DNA of 64,000 bases from Flavisphingomonas formosensis (GCF_009755815.1 NZ_WRPK01000015.1:1-64000); one strand, 5' to 3'; numbered from the stretch's first letter, positions 17,293 through 26,813 are shown. The notes: generated by a model not told the origin, from the letters alone. A program made the numbers and translations.

Positions 17293-17320
17293 TGTGCGAT
17301 ATTGTATCTTATGTGCGAAT
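17293..17320 (-). promoter_or_regulatory. Tandem copies of the WTCGYACR motif
   Basis: On the minus strand, ATTCGCACA and ATCGCACA occur 19 nt apart, immediately upstream of the truncated hydrolase start. The same core appears in other intergenic regions of the catabolic block (24.2, 30.5, 33.3, 39.0, 44.2, 47.6 and 50.3 kb). It could be an operator for the IclR-type regulator encoded at 47.6 kb; that link is inference. Confidence 0.45.
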
Positions 17321-17380
17321 ATCCTCGCTTTGGCAAGGAGAGTCAAGCACCAGGTGCCACGCAGGATAGCGATGGGTGCG

Positions 17381-17880
17381 CTAGGCCACAGTGCGGCTCG
17401 CGCGCAGCCGGGCAATTTCCGCACCTTCGAGCCAGCGCTCCGAAACGTACCCTGTGCCCGGCGCCGGCGCTCGCGAAGGCGCAAACGCCTCCAAACGGAT
17501 GCGCTCCAGCGTGACCAAAGGGCGCAGTGTGCCCACGCCCGCGATCGGGATCATAACAGTTGCCTCGGCTATAGTGAGGATCGCGGGCTCGGTCGGTCGG
17601 GCGATTGATAGGCCGCCGAGAAGTCATGCTCGATCAGCACCGACGTCCATGGATCAGCGCAGGCGTGCGGAACGGCGCGGCGAACGCGCACTTGATCGCG
17701 GCACTCCGACGCTGCGCGGAGCGCCCGCGAATCGAGATCAGGTTGTTCGACGAGCGCGCAGAATTTGCGCCACGCATCGAACGACGGCGCTTCGAGAAGG
17801 ATGAGCCGGCCGCCGACGGTTTCATAGAGATCGAGGCGCGTCCAACCAGCCATCCGCTCCCGCTCATCGAGGAAGCCGGG
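17381..17880 (-). pseudogene. Family III CoA-transferase (CaiB/BaiF), degraded C-terminal part
   Basis: Two pieces in different frames fit a CaiB/BaiF CoA-transferase: TRLDLYETVGGRLILLEAPS with FDAWRKFCALVEQPDLDSR (about 17870-17720), and a tail ending EGAEIARLRASRTVA (stop at 17381). The latter is the usual end of the family (AEIARLRAAG). The N-terminal half with the catalytic Asp is missing. Confidence 0.55.
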
Positions 17881-18324
17881 CCGCAGCGCACCAGCGCCCG
17901 ATTTACGGAGGGGTCCAGCCTGTCGGGTTCCAGTTCGCCGCGACGCAAGTGATGACCACTCTTGCGCTTGCGAACCCTCGCGCAAGTGCCGGCACTGCTC
18001 GCGACAGCTGCGGCGCCGTCAGACATCGAGTTCGGTCCCGTGCTAGCCGGCGTGCTCAATAATCGGCTGACTGGCGTCGGCCAACCTCTCTGCGTGGCAG
18101 TGTTGCTGAGCCGGCGGCCTGGCCGTTGCCGCGCGTGGAGCTGCTGCTATGGATGGGGGGCGGCGTTCTGTTCGCACCTGCTAGGCTCGTTGCAGGGGCG
18201 ACATCCGAAGAATTGGAGGAGAACCAAGTTTTTCTCCCGAAGCGTCCGAGACCTCTCCCTTGCCGCCTTTGAGGGAGAGAGCCTGCATGCACAACTCGGC
18301 AGAAAAGGAGCCGTCTAACGGCCG
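17881..18324. other. No gene recognised
   Basis: I see no supported gene in this 440-nt stretch. A hairpin of 8 bp (CTCTCCCT at 18253-18260 with AGGGAGAG at 18272-18279) lies just beyond the end of the Rieske oxygenase gene and could act as its terminator. It has no T-run. Confidence 0.4.
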
Positions 18325-19503
18325 TCAGTCTCCCGCCGCCGCCAGACATTGAGTGACCGCATCCTGGAACATGCGGATCTGCACCTCCATGCCGCCGAGC
18401 TGCACCTCGCTCATCGTGCCCGATCGCAGACCTTTGTCGCACAGCTCGGCCGCCCAATAATCCTCCTTGGCGAACACCCGCTCCATCAGGTCGAATGCCT
18501 CGCGCATCTTGCCGGCGATGCGTTCGTCGCGCGGCGGCGCGTCGTAGAGCTGGTAATAGTCGATCTCGGTGCGGTGATCGTCGATCGGCCGCACCACGCC
18601 CAGGCTGATATAGTGCGGGCTCACCACGATGATTCCGTTCGGGAAGCCGATATAGGAGAAGACCATCATCTTGCGCATCTCGCCGAAGCGGTTGCTGATG
18701 GCGGCGGGATCGAAATTGCCGCGATGCGCGGCATTGCGGATGTGCGGGCCGATCCGGTCGATCATATTCTCAGAATCGACGCTGAACTGGGCGAGCGAAT
18801 CCTTGTGCAGCCGGGTGACGTGATAGCTGTCCAGCATCGAATCCATCAGCAGCTTCCAGTTCGCCTCCACCTTGAAGGTGGCCTTGTCGAACAGGAACAG
18901 CTCCTTCATCGAGAAGGCGTCGAGATCGGCCGCCAGCTCGCCCGTGACGGTCGAGAAATCCGGCGGGCTGTCGGGATCGAGGCCGACCCAGATCAGCCCG
19001 CCCGCTTCCTGGCAGGGCAATTCCTTGAGGCCGAGCTGCGCCTTTTCGAGCCCCGGGAAGGTCTCGGCGCGCGGCAGGCCGATGAGCTTGCCGTCGAGGT
19101 CATAGGTCCAGGCATGATAGGGGCAGACCAGCCGACCGGCTGCGACCGGGTCCGTGGAAAGGCAGAGTTTCATGCCCCGATGGCGGCAGACGTTCGCGAA
19201 CGCCTTCGCCGTCCCCTCCCTGGTGCGGGTCAGCAGCACCGGCATGCCGACGATGTCGACGCCGGCATATTCGCGGGGCTTGGGCAGCAGCGCGGAGGGC
19301 GCCGCGATCACCGGCCGCTTGCGGAAGATCGCGGCCATCTCCGCATCGAACCGCGCCGGATCGGTATAGTTGGCGGCCGGGACGGTATCGCGCACCTCGG
19401 GCAGGCGGATCCGGTCGATCGTCGGCATCATTTCCAAGAGCCGCTGCTGGCCGGGGGTCAATCTATCGCGGGGGGCAGGCTGGTCCATGACGGGCTCCGT
19501 CAT
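18325..19503 (-). CDS. Rieske non-haem iron oxygenase, large subunit type
   Basis: The 392-residue protein has a [2Fe-2S] Rieske site, C106-R-H108 in NVCRHRGMKL and C127-P-Y-H130 in LVCPYHAWTYD. The mononuclear iron site is in LLMDSMLDSYHVTRLH (about residues 235-250). It resembles aromatic-ring-hydroxylating and sterol-type Rieske oxygenases. No ferredoxin or reductase gene is adjacent, so electrons must come from elsewhere. It is the last gene of a tight five-gene operon with four acyl-CoA dehydrogenases (ATGA overlap with the gene upstream). That points to a hydroxylation step on a CoA-activated or polycyclic substrate; the substrate is unknown. Confidence 0.9.
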   Translation of the reverse strand: MTEPVMDQPAPRDRLTPGQQRLLEMMPTIDRIRLPEVRDTVPAANYTDPARFDAEMAAIFRKRPVIAAPSALLPKPREYAGVDIVGMPVLLTRTREGTAKAFANVCRHRGMKLCLSTDPVAAGRLVCPYHAWTYDLDGKLIGLPRAETFPGLEKAQLGLKELPCQEAGGLIWVGLDPDSPPDFSTVTGELAADLDAFSMKELFLFDKATFKVEANWKLLMDSMLDSYHVTRLHKDSLAQFSVDSENMIDRIGPHIRNAAHRGNFDPAAISNRFGEMRKMMVFSYIGFPNGIIVVSPHYISLGVVRPIDDHRTEIDYYQLYDAPPRDERIAGKMREAFDLMERVFAKEDYWAAELCDKGLRSGTMSEVQLGGMEVQIRMFQDAVTQCLAAAGD

Positions 19504-20624
19504 CCTTGCATCGGTTCGGGGAAGGGTGGGATGCCGCCCTCCGCCTCCGCGGCGATCGCGGCGAAGGCTAGGCGGGCGACGCGCTCCTTATGCGTGGTCG
19601 CGCTGCCGTACAGCAGCTGGTCGAGCTTGGCGCGCTTCAGGAACAGGTGACAGGGATGCTCCCAGGTGAAGCCGATGCCGCCATGCAGCTGCACCGCATC
19701 CTCGCAGATCGCGGCATAGACGTCGCAGGCATAGAATTTCGCGCTGGAGACGAGCGCGGCGGCGCCCTCCTCCCCCGCGGCCAGCGCCACCGCCGCATGG
19801 CGGACGAGCGCGCTCGCAGCTTCGAGCAGCACCTTCCAGCTCGCGGCGCGATGCTTGAGCGCCTGGAAGGAGCCGATCGGCCGGCCGAACTGGACGCGGA
19901 TGCCGAGATAGTCGACGGTACGGGCCAATATCTCGGCCGCCCCGCCGATCGCGTCGCAGGCGATCGCGATGGCGAGCTGGTCGGCGATCGCGTCCCAGCC
20001 CTCGGCGCCCGGGCGCAGCAGATCGCGCTCGCGCACCGCCACGTCCCGGAGCCGCACCCAGCCGAGCGCACGGGTGAGATCGGATACCGGCCGTGCCTCC
20101 GCCGAAACGCCCGGCGCATCGGACGCGATCAGCGCCAGCACGGTCTCCGCGCCGTTGCGCACCGGCAGCAGGAACAGGCCGGCGTCGCCGGCGAAGGCGA
20201 CATGCTCGATCGTGCCGGTGACGGCGCCGTTCGCGATGTCGGGGATCGCGGCGGCCGGCAGCGCGATCGTCGCCACCGTCTCGCCGGCCACGATCGCCGG
20301 CAGCAGCTGCGCCCTGGCGGTCTCCGCCCCGTGCGCCGCGATCGCATTGGCCGCGATCAGCGTCTCGATGGCGGGCACCGCGCCGAGCACGCCACCCAGT
20401 TCCTCGAAAAGCACGGCCAGATGCGCGATGCTGAGGCCGAGCCCGCCCTGCGCCTCGTCGATGCCGAGGCCGAGCCAGCCGAGCTCCGCCATGGTCGCCC
20501 AGAGCGCATGGTCGAACGGCGCGCCCGTCTCTTCGGGAATCGCATCCAGCGGTCCGGCATGGCCACGCAGCACCTGCCGGATCGCATCGCGCAGGTCGCC
20601 GAGGGAGAGTATGTCGTCCGCCAT
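19500..20624 (-). CDS. Acyl-CoA dehydrogenase-family protein
   Basis: The 374-residue protein (start at the ATG at 20624, six bases after the upstream stop) shows the acyl-CoA dehydrogenase fold. Features are GLGIDEAQGGLGLSIAHLAV (N-domain), RPIGSFQALKHRAA (FAD-binding C-domain) and QLHGGIGFTWEHPCHLFLKR. The second half of the family signature is divergent, and the end lacks the usual GT-x-x-I segment. This suggests a beta-type subunit that pairs with a neighbouring catalytic subunit, as known for heterotetrameric FadE enzymes of steroid catabolism. Confidence 0.85.
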   Translation of the reverse strand: MADDILSLGDLRDAIRQVLRGHAGPLDAIPEETGAPFDHALWATMAELGWLGLGIDEAQGGLGLSIAHLAVLFEELGGVLGAVPAIETLIAANAIAAHGAETARAQLLPAIVAGETVATIALPAAAIPDIANGAVTGTIEHVAFAGDAGLFLLPVRNGAETVLALIASDAPGVSAEARPVSDLTRALGWVRLRDVAVRERDLLRPGAEGWDAIADQLAIAIACDAIGGAAEILARTVDYLGIRVQFGRPIGSFQALKHRAASWKVLLEAASALVRHAAVALAAGEEGAAALVSSAKFYACDVYAAICEDAVQLHGGIGFTWEHPCHLFLKRAKLDQLLYGSATTHKERVARLAFAAIAAEAEGGIPPFPEPMQG

Positions 20625-20629
20625 CGTCT

Positions 20630-21607
20630 TCACCCCGCCTCGGCGATCTGGGGCGCGGCGTCGGCGCCCGTCGCTTGTGTCGCCGCCGGCCACATCCGCC
20701 CGGCAATCTCCAGCCCGATGCCATGCACGCCGCCCGCCTCGGCCTGCAGCGCGCGGATGCGGTAGAGCCAGAAGTGGAGCAGGTGCTCGGTCGTCACGCC
20801 CATGCCGCCATGAAACTGGTGCAGGTCGAACAGCAGCTTCTGCACCCCCTGCTGGGCAAGGCTGGCGGCGCAGTCGGCATCCACCGCCTCACCGCTCCAG
20901 GCCGCGCGCAACGCCAGATAATAGGTGCTCTGCGCATGGGCATGGCATTGCACGAGCCGGTGCTGCACCGACTGGAAGGAGCCGACCGGCCGCCCGAACA
21001 CCTGGCGCTGCTTCACATAGTCGAGCGTGAAGTCGAGCGCGGCCTGCGCGGCGCCCGCCACTTCCGCCGCCAGCGCGACGCGCCACCATTGCCGCAGCCG
21101 CGCGCCCGCGCCCGGCAGCCGCCGCGCCGCCGCAAGATCCGGGATCGCGCGGAAGCGGCCATAGGGATAGGCGAGGATGCTCGCGACCGGCTCGACATCG
21201 GCCGGATCGATGGTCAGCACCGCGACATCCTCGCCGAGATCGACCAGCGCGGTGCGCGCGATCGGCAGGTTGCGGTGCGCCTTGCCAATCGCGCCACCGG
21301 CGATCAGCGCCACCGGCCCATCCACCGGCCCGTCCGCCGGCAGCAGCATCGGCGCGACCAGCCCGGTCGCCGCGGTCTCGACCAGCACCGGCAGGCGCGC
21401 CGTCTCGATCGTCACCAGCGCCGCCTCCAGCGGGCCGATGTCGCGCGCGGCGCCCAGGAAGCCGCTCTCGCCGAGCAGCCGCTGCAGATCCGCGTTGAAA
21501 TAGCTGTAGCTGAACCGTTCCGCCTGCGGCAGCTCGGCATGGTCCTGGAGGATCGACTGGAGCGCAGAGACCAGCGCCTCCTGATCCTCGGAAAGCTGAA
21601 AATCCAT
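20630..21607 (-). CDS. Acyl-CoA dehydrogenase-family protein, short
   Basis: At 325 residues it is shorter than a typical acyl-CoA dehydrogenase (about 380). It keeps the C-domain signature QRQVFGRPVGSFQSVQHRLV and FHGGMGVTTEHLLHFWLYR, but its N-terminal and middle domains are reduced. Like its downstream neighbour it is probably a non-catalytic partner subunit. It lies 6 nt after the next acyl-CoA dehydrogenase gene upstream. Confidence 0.85.
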   Translation of the reverse strand: MDFQLSEDQEALVSALQSILQDHAELPQAERFSYSYFNADLQRLLGESGFLGAARDIGPLEAALVTIETARLPVLVETAATGLVAPMLLPADGPVDGPVALIAGGAIGKAHRNLPIARTALVDLGEDVAVLTIDPADVEPVASILAYPYGRFRAIPDLAAARRLPGAGARLRQWWRVALAAEVAGAAQAALDFTLDYVKQRQVFGRPVGSFQSVQHRLVQCHAHAQSTYYLALRAAWSGEAVDADCAASLAQQGVQKLLFDLHQFHGGMGVTTEHLLHFWLYRIRALQAEAGGVHGIGLEIAGRMWPAATQATGADAAPQIAEAG

Positions 21608-21613
21608 TGCGCG

Positions 21614-22756
21614 TCAGCCCCGTGGCAGCCCGAGGCCGCGTTGCGCGACCAGATCGAGCTGGATCTCGTTGGTCCCGCCGGTGATCCCGGCCGGAATGTT
21701 GATGCGATAATAATCCTCGAGCAGCGGATCGCCCCCGGCGAGGCAGTCCGGCACGAATTCGCCGAGGAAGTTCATGAGGTCGCTCACCGCCTCCAGCGAG
21801 GCGATGCGCGACAGGTTCGCATCGGTGGTGGCGGGCAGCCGGTGCACGCGCTGGTCGATCACCCGGTAGGTGAGCAGCCGTGCGCCCTCGAACCGGGCGG
21901 CGATCGATCCGGCGCGCGACCGGACGATCGGATCATCGTCCCATCGCCCCTCCGCCTTGAGCTGCTCGACGGCGAGCTCCAGCGCCAGCAGACCGGTATG
22001 ATAGCGCGGCACGCCGACCCGCTCGTAGCTGAGCGCATAGGTCACGATCTTCCACGCCTCGCCCTCCTCGCCGACCCGATTCTGGACCGGCACCCGGACG
22101 TCGGTGAAGAACACCTCGTTGAGGTGGCCGTCCTTGATCACGCCGGGGAAGGAGGTGATGGAGATGCCCGGCGTATCCATCGGCACGAGCAGGATCGAGA
22201 TGTCCTTGCGGGTCGGCCCGGTGCGCGCGAGCAGGAAGCACCAGTCGGCGGTGCGCGCATAGGATGTCCAGATCTTGGATCCGTTGACGACATAATGGTC
22301 GCCGTCGCGCTCGGCGCGGGTGCGCAGCGCGGCGAGGTCGGTGCCGGCATTGGGCTCGGAAAAGCCCTGGCACCAGATCACCTTGCCGCTGGCGATGCCC
22401 TTCACATGCTGGTCCTTCTGGGCCTCGCTCCCATAGGCCATCAGCGTCGGGCCGATCCAGTTGACGTTCATATATTGCGGCCCGCGCGGCTCGCCGGCGC
22501 CCTTCATCTCCTCGCCGAGGATGAAATGCTCCCAGTCCGGGCTCTCGTTGCCGCCATATTCGCGCGGCCAATGCGGCACCAGCAGGCCGCGTTCGGCCAG
22601 CTTCGCGCAGAATTCGCGCGAAAAATGGACCTGCAGGTCGGAGGCGTAGCTCTCCGGCACGTAGGTCTCGTCCCAATCCGCCGGCAGCAGCTCGTCGAGC
22701 GCGGCCTTCACCCGCTCGCGATACTGCTCCTGTTCCGGCGCCCAGCCAAATTCCAT
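21614..22756 (-). CDS. Acyl-CoA dehydrogenase
   Basis: The 380-residue, full-length family member has an N-terminal helical domain with HWPREYGGNESPDWEHFILG and the beta-domain signature QGFSEPNAGTDLAALRTRAE. The flavin-binding C-terminus ends GITGGTNEIQLDLVAQRGLG. The position of the usual catalytic Glu before GT is a Gly, as in FadE-type enzymes that take the base from another loop. It likely forms FAD-dependent heteromers with a shorter subunit. The role would be alpha,beta-dehydrogenation of an unusual acyl-CoA. Confidence 0.9.
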   Translation of the reverse strand: MEFGWAPEQEQYRERVKAALDELLPADWDETYVPESYASDLQVHFSREFCAKLAERGLLVPHWPREYGGNESPDWEHFILGEEMKGAGEPRGPQYMNVNWIGPTLMAYGSEAQKDQHVKGIASGKVIWCQGFSEPNAGTDLAALRTRAERDGDHYVVNGSKIWTSYARTADWCFLLARTGPTRKDISILLVPMDTPGISITSFPGVIKDGHLNEVFFTDVRVPVQNRVGEEGEAWKIVTYALSYERVGVPRYHTGLLALELAVEQLKAEGRWDDDPIVRSRAGSIAARFEGARLLTYRVIDQRVHRLPATTDANLSRIASLEAVSDLMNFLGEFVPDCLAGGDPLLEDYYRINIPAGITGGTNEIQLDLVAQRGLGLPRG

Positions 22757-22774
22757 CGACGCTATCCCCCGGGT

Positions 22775-23989
22775 TCAGCCGGCCGCGGCCGGCTGTGGCT
22801 CGCGCGGCAGCTTCAGCCCGCGCTCGGCCACGATATTGCGTTGAATCTCGGAGCTGCCGCCGGAGATCGTCCAGGCCCAGGAATAGAGATAATCCTGCAT
22901 CCAGTAGCCGGTCTCGTTGGCGCCGCCCATCAGCACCGGCTGGAGATACTGGCCGGCGACGCCGCCCAAGGTGACGCCGAGGGCGGTGAAGTCGCGCAGC
23001 AGCTCGCTATAGTAGATCTTGATGATCGACGGCTCGGTGCCCGTCTTCGCGCCGCGCAGCACCTGGGTCAGGAGGTCGTTGATCAGCAGCCGCAGCGCCT
23101 GGATGCGCGCATGGATGTCGACCAGCCGGCGGCGGATCTCGTCGTCGTCGATCAGCCGGCCGCCGAGCGGCGCCTCGGCCTGCGCGGCGTCGAGCAGCAG
23201 GCGGAAGCCGACGCGCATCCGCTCGGCCAGCTCCAGGATGGTGAGGCCGCGTTCGGAGGCGAGCGTCGATTGCGCCACCGCCCAGCCGCCATGTTCCGGG
23301 CCGATCAGGTTTTCGGCCGGGATCTCGACATCGTCGAGGAACAGCTCGTTGAAGTGCGAGGCCCCGGTCATCTGCTTGATCGGGCGCAGCGTGACGCCCG
23401 GCGTCTTCATGTCGAGGATGAAATAGGAAATGCCGCGCGTCTTGGTCGCCTTGGGGTCGGTGCGCGCGAGCAGCAGGCAATAATGCGCGTGGTGCGCGTT
23501 GGACGACCAGGTCTTCTGGCCGTTCACCACATAGACGTCGCCGCGCCGCTCCGCGCGGGTGCGCAGGCTCGCGAGGTCCGATCCGGCATTGGGTTCGGAA
23601 AAGCCCTGGCACCAGATCTCGTCGCCCGAGAGCACCGCCGGCAGATGCCGCTCGCGCTGCGCCTGCGTGCCCCATTCGAGCAGCGTTCCCGGCACATGAT
23701 GGAGCGCGATGAAGTAGAGGATCAGGCGCGGCGCGCCGGCGCGGGCGATCTCTTCGTAGAGCACGATCTGCTGCGCGAAGGTGAAGCCGCTGCCGCCCCA
23801 TGTCTTCGGCCAGTGCGGCGCACCGTAGCCGCCTTCCATCATCGTGCGGAACCATGCCTTCTGGAAGGCGACATGCTCCTCCTCCGAGGCGCCCAGCATG
23901 CGCTGCTGCCAGTCGGCCGGCAGATGCGCGGCCAGCCAGGCGCGCACCTCGGCCCGGAAGGGTTCCAGCTCTCTCAGTTCGTCGAGCAT
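22775..23989 (-). CDS. Acyl-CoA dehydrogenase
   Basis: The 404-residue protein is similar in layout to the next gene: HWPKTWGGSGFTFAQQIVLY, CQGFSEPNAGSDLASLRTRA, and the end WTISGGSSEIQRNIVAERGL. It is the first gene of the operon that also contains three further acyl-CoA dehydrogenases and the Rieske oxygenase. A copy of the shared 37-nt promoter-like element lies about 215 nt upstream. Full length and conserved signatures indicate an active enzyme. Confidence 0.9.
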   Translation of the reverse strand: MLDELRELEPFRAEVRAWLAAHLPADWQQRMLGASEEEHVAFQKAWFRTMMEGGYGAPHWPKTWGGSGFTFAQQIVLYEEIARAGAPRLILYFIALHHVPGTLLEWGTQAQRERHLPAVLSGDEIWCQGFSEPNAGSDLASLRTRAERRGDVYVVNGQKTWSSNAHHAHYCLLLARTDPKATKTRGISYFILDMKTPGVTLRPIKQMTGASHFNELFLDDVEIPAENLIGPEHGGWAVAQSTLASERGLTILELAERMRVGFRLLLDAAQAEAPLGGRLIDDDEIRRRLVDIHARIQALRLLINDLLTQVLRGAKTGTEPSIIKIYYSELLRDFTALGVTLGGVAGQYLQPVLMGGANETGYWMQDYLYSWAWTISGGSSEIQRNIVAERGLKLPREPQPAAAG

Positions 23990-24818
23990 GTCCGTCTCAC
24001 GCTGCGGCGCGCACGGCCGCGCATGCCGCCGGCACCCTCTCTTTCAACATTAAACCCAACGGATTGGAGCACGAAGTCCTTCCTCCCCAGCCGGACGCTG
24101 ACTGCCGGTTCGACCGCGCATGTTGTGCGATTAACGGCCGCATGTTCGATATGGGGTCATCCATGAGAAGACCCCTCCTGTCAAGCAGCATGCCAGCCCC
24201 CTGCCCCTTTTGGTCGTTTTTCGTACGTTCGAGCTTTATCGCATCACCATTCCACGAGACACCCAAGTCCGCCGGTGAGCCGGGATGGCTTGCGGCGGAA
24301 TTCCGGCGGATCGACGCACCGCCGAGCGCTTCGCCTCGCAGGCCGTGCAGCCGGCATTCTACCGGCTGTCCATCAGGCAATCGTCGCCGCGATCTTCGTC
24401 GTCGCGACCCATCACGGCTCGACCCACAGGCGGGACACGCTTCGGTCATCGACCGATAGGAAGCAGGCCGAGCGGATGGCAGCTCAATCGCGTGTGAAGA
24501 CAAGGAACGGAGCGCGCCCGCTCATGAAGCCGACCACCCTCCCGTCCAACATCCTCGATCGGCAATGCAGGATCATGACTGACCACGCATATTTTCCCTC
24601 CCATCGCCCCATCGCCTCGCATCGCAGACGTCCTGCAACGGGCACGCGTCATCGGCCGGATCGAAGCGTGGGAGACCGGCCCGGACCGCCTCTCGACGGG
24701 CGGAGAACCGCGTTCCAGCGGCGGGGCCGACCAGCATTTGATGAGATCCCGGCCAAGGCGACCAACTCCGCGCGCGAGGGCCGTCATATATTCGTCCACC
24801 CGTTCATCGAGGCAGGCC
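23990..24818. other. Upstream region of the acyl-CoA dehydrogenase operon, no gene
   Basis: No protein-coding gene is supported in these 830 nt. The stretch holds the 37-nt element at 24205-24241 and otherwise has codon patterns that change frame often, consistent with decayed coding DNA of unknown origin. Confidence 0.45.
24205..24241 (+). promoter_or_regulatory. 37-nt promoter/operator element, copy 1
   Basis: This stretch matches 30506-30542 at 30 of 37 positions without a gap. It starts with CCCTTTTG, includes CGTTTTTCGTACGTTCGAGC (24215-24234) and ends CTTTATCG. At 50327-50346 a third copy of the central 20 nt matches at 17 positions. It contains the WTCGYACR core. Here the nearest intact gene is the divergent acyl-CoA dehydrogenase operon. 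Confidence 0.5.
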
Positions 24819-25168
24819 ATGTCTGATCTGTTCGCAGGACATCCCGGGTCGGGTCGGCGAGGGAAGCGATCGCGGACGGCGCCGTCCCGCTGCGCGGATT
24901 CGCGCGGCCCGATGAGGCCGATCTGCTCGCCGCGCTCCATGCCATCCTCGGCGCGTCGCCTTTCCGGCACATGACGACACCGGGCGGCTATATGATGTCG
25001 GTCGCGACGACCAATTGTGGCACGGCCGGCTGGGTCACGGATCGGACCGGCTATCGTTACGACAGGATAGATCCTCAGACGGGATCGCCATGGCCAGCCA
25101 TGCCCGACTGCTTCTTGCAACTCGCCGGCGCCGCAGCCGATGTCGCTGGGGCTACGGGCGCAGGCGAG
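24819..25168 (+). pseudogene. alkB: AlkB-type DNA demethylase, truncated and frameshifted
   Basis: A start (MSDLFAG) with an upstream purine-rich site is followed, after a frameshift near 24850, by AIADGAVPLRGFARPDEADL, ASPFRHMTTPGGYMMSVATT and RYDRIDPQTGSPWPAMPDCF. These are typical of AlkB N-terminal and substrate-binding segments. Similarity ends near 25168, before the iron-binding HxD...H core, so the product would be inactive. Confidence 0.75.
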
Positions 25169-25260
25169 CGCTCCTTGCACGAGAGCAGAGAACCGCCGCT
25201 GCCCCGGGGGCGAAAAGCCGTCGGGAACCGCCGCGTGACGCCATGCGACCCTCGCTCGCC

Positions 25261-25372
25261 GCTCGAAACCGCGGACGATCTCGCCCGTGCTGTGATCACG
25301 CTGTCAAACGGCGCGCGCGTGCGTCTCGGCGAGATCGCAACGATCACCGAAGCCACCGCGTACCGATCGGAG
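25261..25372 (+). pseudogene. Possible RND efflux transporter fragment
   Basis: The peptide DLARAVITLSNGARVRLGEI, followed by ATITEATAYRSENQ, resembles the periplasmic-domain segment of RND pumps (VRLGDVATV...). It is only about 37 residues long and is flanked by unrelated sequence. The call rests on a short match. Confidence 0.35.
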
Positions 25373-25700
25373 AACCAACCTTATCGATGCAGACCTTCGC
25401 GCAGGAATTCCGGCTCTATACAAATCACCAAGATGGATCATGTCGGACGATGACGGGCATGGGCGCATGTCAATTGGCCGGATCGAGGCACGGATGGCGT
25501 GCCGAAGCGATGATGCCGGATGCTGCGAAGACTGATCTCGGTCCTTTTCGGCCGAATCCATGGCGGAGGAACAGGGGCGACCAGAGACGTAGCCATCGGC
25601 GCGTGTGCGCTGGACGACCTTGCCGGTACTTCCCGCTTTTGAGCACTCCGCCCGCGCGGCGAAGGCGGGGCAGGTCGACGACCCGCCCCTTGCGCGATGC

Positions 25701-25994
25701 CTACCAGCAGCGCCGGACGCGACGGTGATGATGCCAGACGGTGCGGCAATGACGGTTGTTGTGCCAGCGATCCCGGCGGTGCCGCCGTCCCTGATGATGC
25801 CAGCCGCCATGTCGGTTGTGCGCCATCCGGTCTCGACGGTCTCCGCGACCGCCCCGGTGCGATCCGCCTCGATCGCCCTGGCCCCGCGGTCCATGGGCCA
25901 TCGGCCCCGGCGCAGCTTGCGCGAAGGAGGGCGCGACAAATCCCAGCGCCGCTACGGCGAACATTTTCGCCGTGACGAGATGTCCGATCTTCAT
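25701..25994 (-). CDS. Small exported His/Arg-rich protein
   Basis: The 97-residue protein starts at [19 protein letters not shown] (25994, AGGAGA upstream) with a clear signal peptide ending near AQA. The mature part is extremely rich in His, Arg and Gly and ends with [20 protein letters not shown]. Proteins of this build are common and uncharacterised in sphingomonads. Metal binding is conceivable from the His content. There is no operon partner. Confidence 0.65.
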   Translation of the reverse strand: MKIGHLVTAKMFAVAALGFVAPSFAQAAPGPMAHGPRGQGDRGGSHRGGRGDRRDRMAHNRHGGWHHQGRRHRRDRWHNNRHCRTVWHHHRRVRRCW

Positions 25995-26363
25995 CCAATC
26001 TCTCCTGTTTTGTTGAAATGCGGGCAGATGCCATGCGTGCGGCAGCTGCTTATCGGAGTGGTTCGAATCGCCGCGGAACCGATGGTGCTCCCTTCCCAAG
26101 GGAATACCAGCCGCAAGATCGCTCCGAAATGGAGATGGCCCGGTAGGGGGCTGCTTCCGTTTCCCACCTTCAGAGAGACAGAGGCATCACTCGGGAGTCC
26201 TCCTTGCGAACGGGCGACCTATTTGCCCTTCTTCCCGGACCTTTGGAGGTGTAGGCTCCAAGCCAAGTCGATGATGCGCCAGGCCCATCCATCCGGCGAT
26301 GCCATGGAGCGTCCGAGCCATGAAGGACAAATAGAACGGCCGACGTCCAAAAGGGGAGCAGCA
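25995..26363. promoter_or_regulatory. Upstream region of the molybdenum hydroxylase operon
   Basis: About 370 nt separate the divergent small exported protein from the hydroxylase genes. No gene is seen. AGGGGAGC lies just before the ATG at 26364. No copy of the WTCGYACR motif was found here. Confidence 0.4.
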
Positions 26364-26813
26364 ATGGACCTCAAGATCAATGGCGCGAACCATCAGGTCG
26401 ATGTGCCGGATGATATGCCGCTGCTCTGGGTGATACGCGACGTGCTCGGCATGACCGGCACCAAGTTCGGCTGCGGCATTGCCCAATGCGGCGCCTGCAC
26501 GGTCCACGTCGATGGCATCGCGATACGCTCCTGCCAATTGCCGGTCGGCACGGTCGGCGGGCGGGCGATCACCACGATCGAGGGCATCGGCGACACGTCC
26601 GCCGGCGCGAAGATCCAGAAGGCGTGGATCGAGCTGGAGGTCATCCAGTGCGGCTATTGCCAGCCGGGACAGATCATGTCGGCCGCCGCCCTGCTCGCGG
26701 CGAACCCGCAGCCCGACGATGACGCGATCGACGCGGCGATGGCCGGCAATCTCTGTCGCTGCGGCACCTATGTCCGCATCCGTGAGGGGATCAAGCATGC
26801 CGCCCGCGCCTGA
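26364..26813 (+). CDS. [2Fe-2S] small subunit of an isoquinoline 1-oxidoreductase-like molybdenum hydroxylase
   Basis: The 149-residue protein has both iron-sulfur domains of the xanthine-oxidase family. The plant-type cluster is [16 protein letters not shown] (about residues 37-52) and the helical one is [17 protein letters not shown] (about 98-114) with [15 protein letters not shown] near the end. It passes electrons from the molybdenum subunit, encoded by the next gene (17-nt overlap). The length is typical of IorA and related small subunits that lack a separate FAD subunit. Confidence 0.93.
   Translation: MDLKINGANHQVDVPDDMPLLWVIRDVLGMTGTKFGCGIAQCGACTVHVDGIAIRSCQLPVGTVGGRAITTIEGIGDTSAGAKIQKAWIELEVIQCGYCQPGQIMSAAALLAANPQPDDDAIDAAMAGNLCRCGTYVRIREGIKHAARA

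Noticed and set aside
20675-24166. A 1163-codon open frame on the plus strand across the acyl-CoA dehydrogenases.
   Set aside because: It mirrors four well-supported genes on the other strand and has a composition typical of antisense frames.
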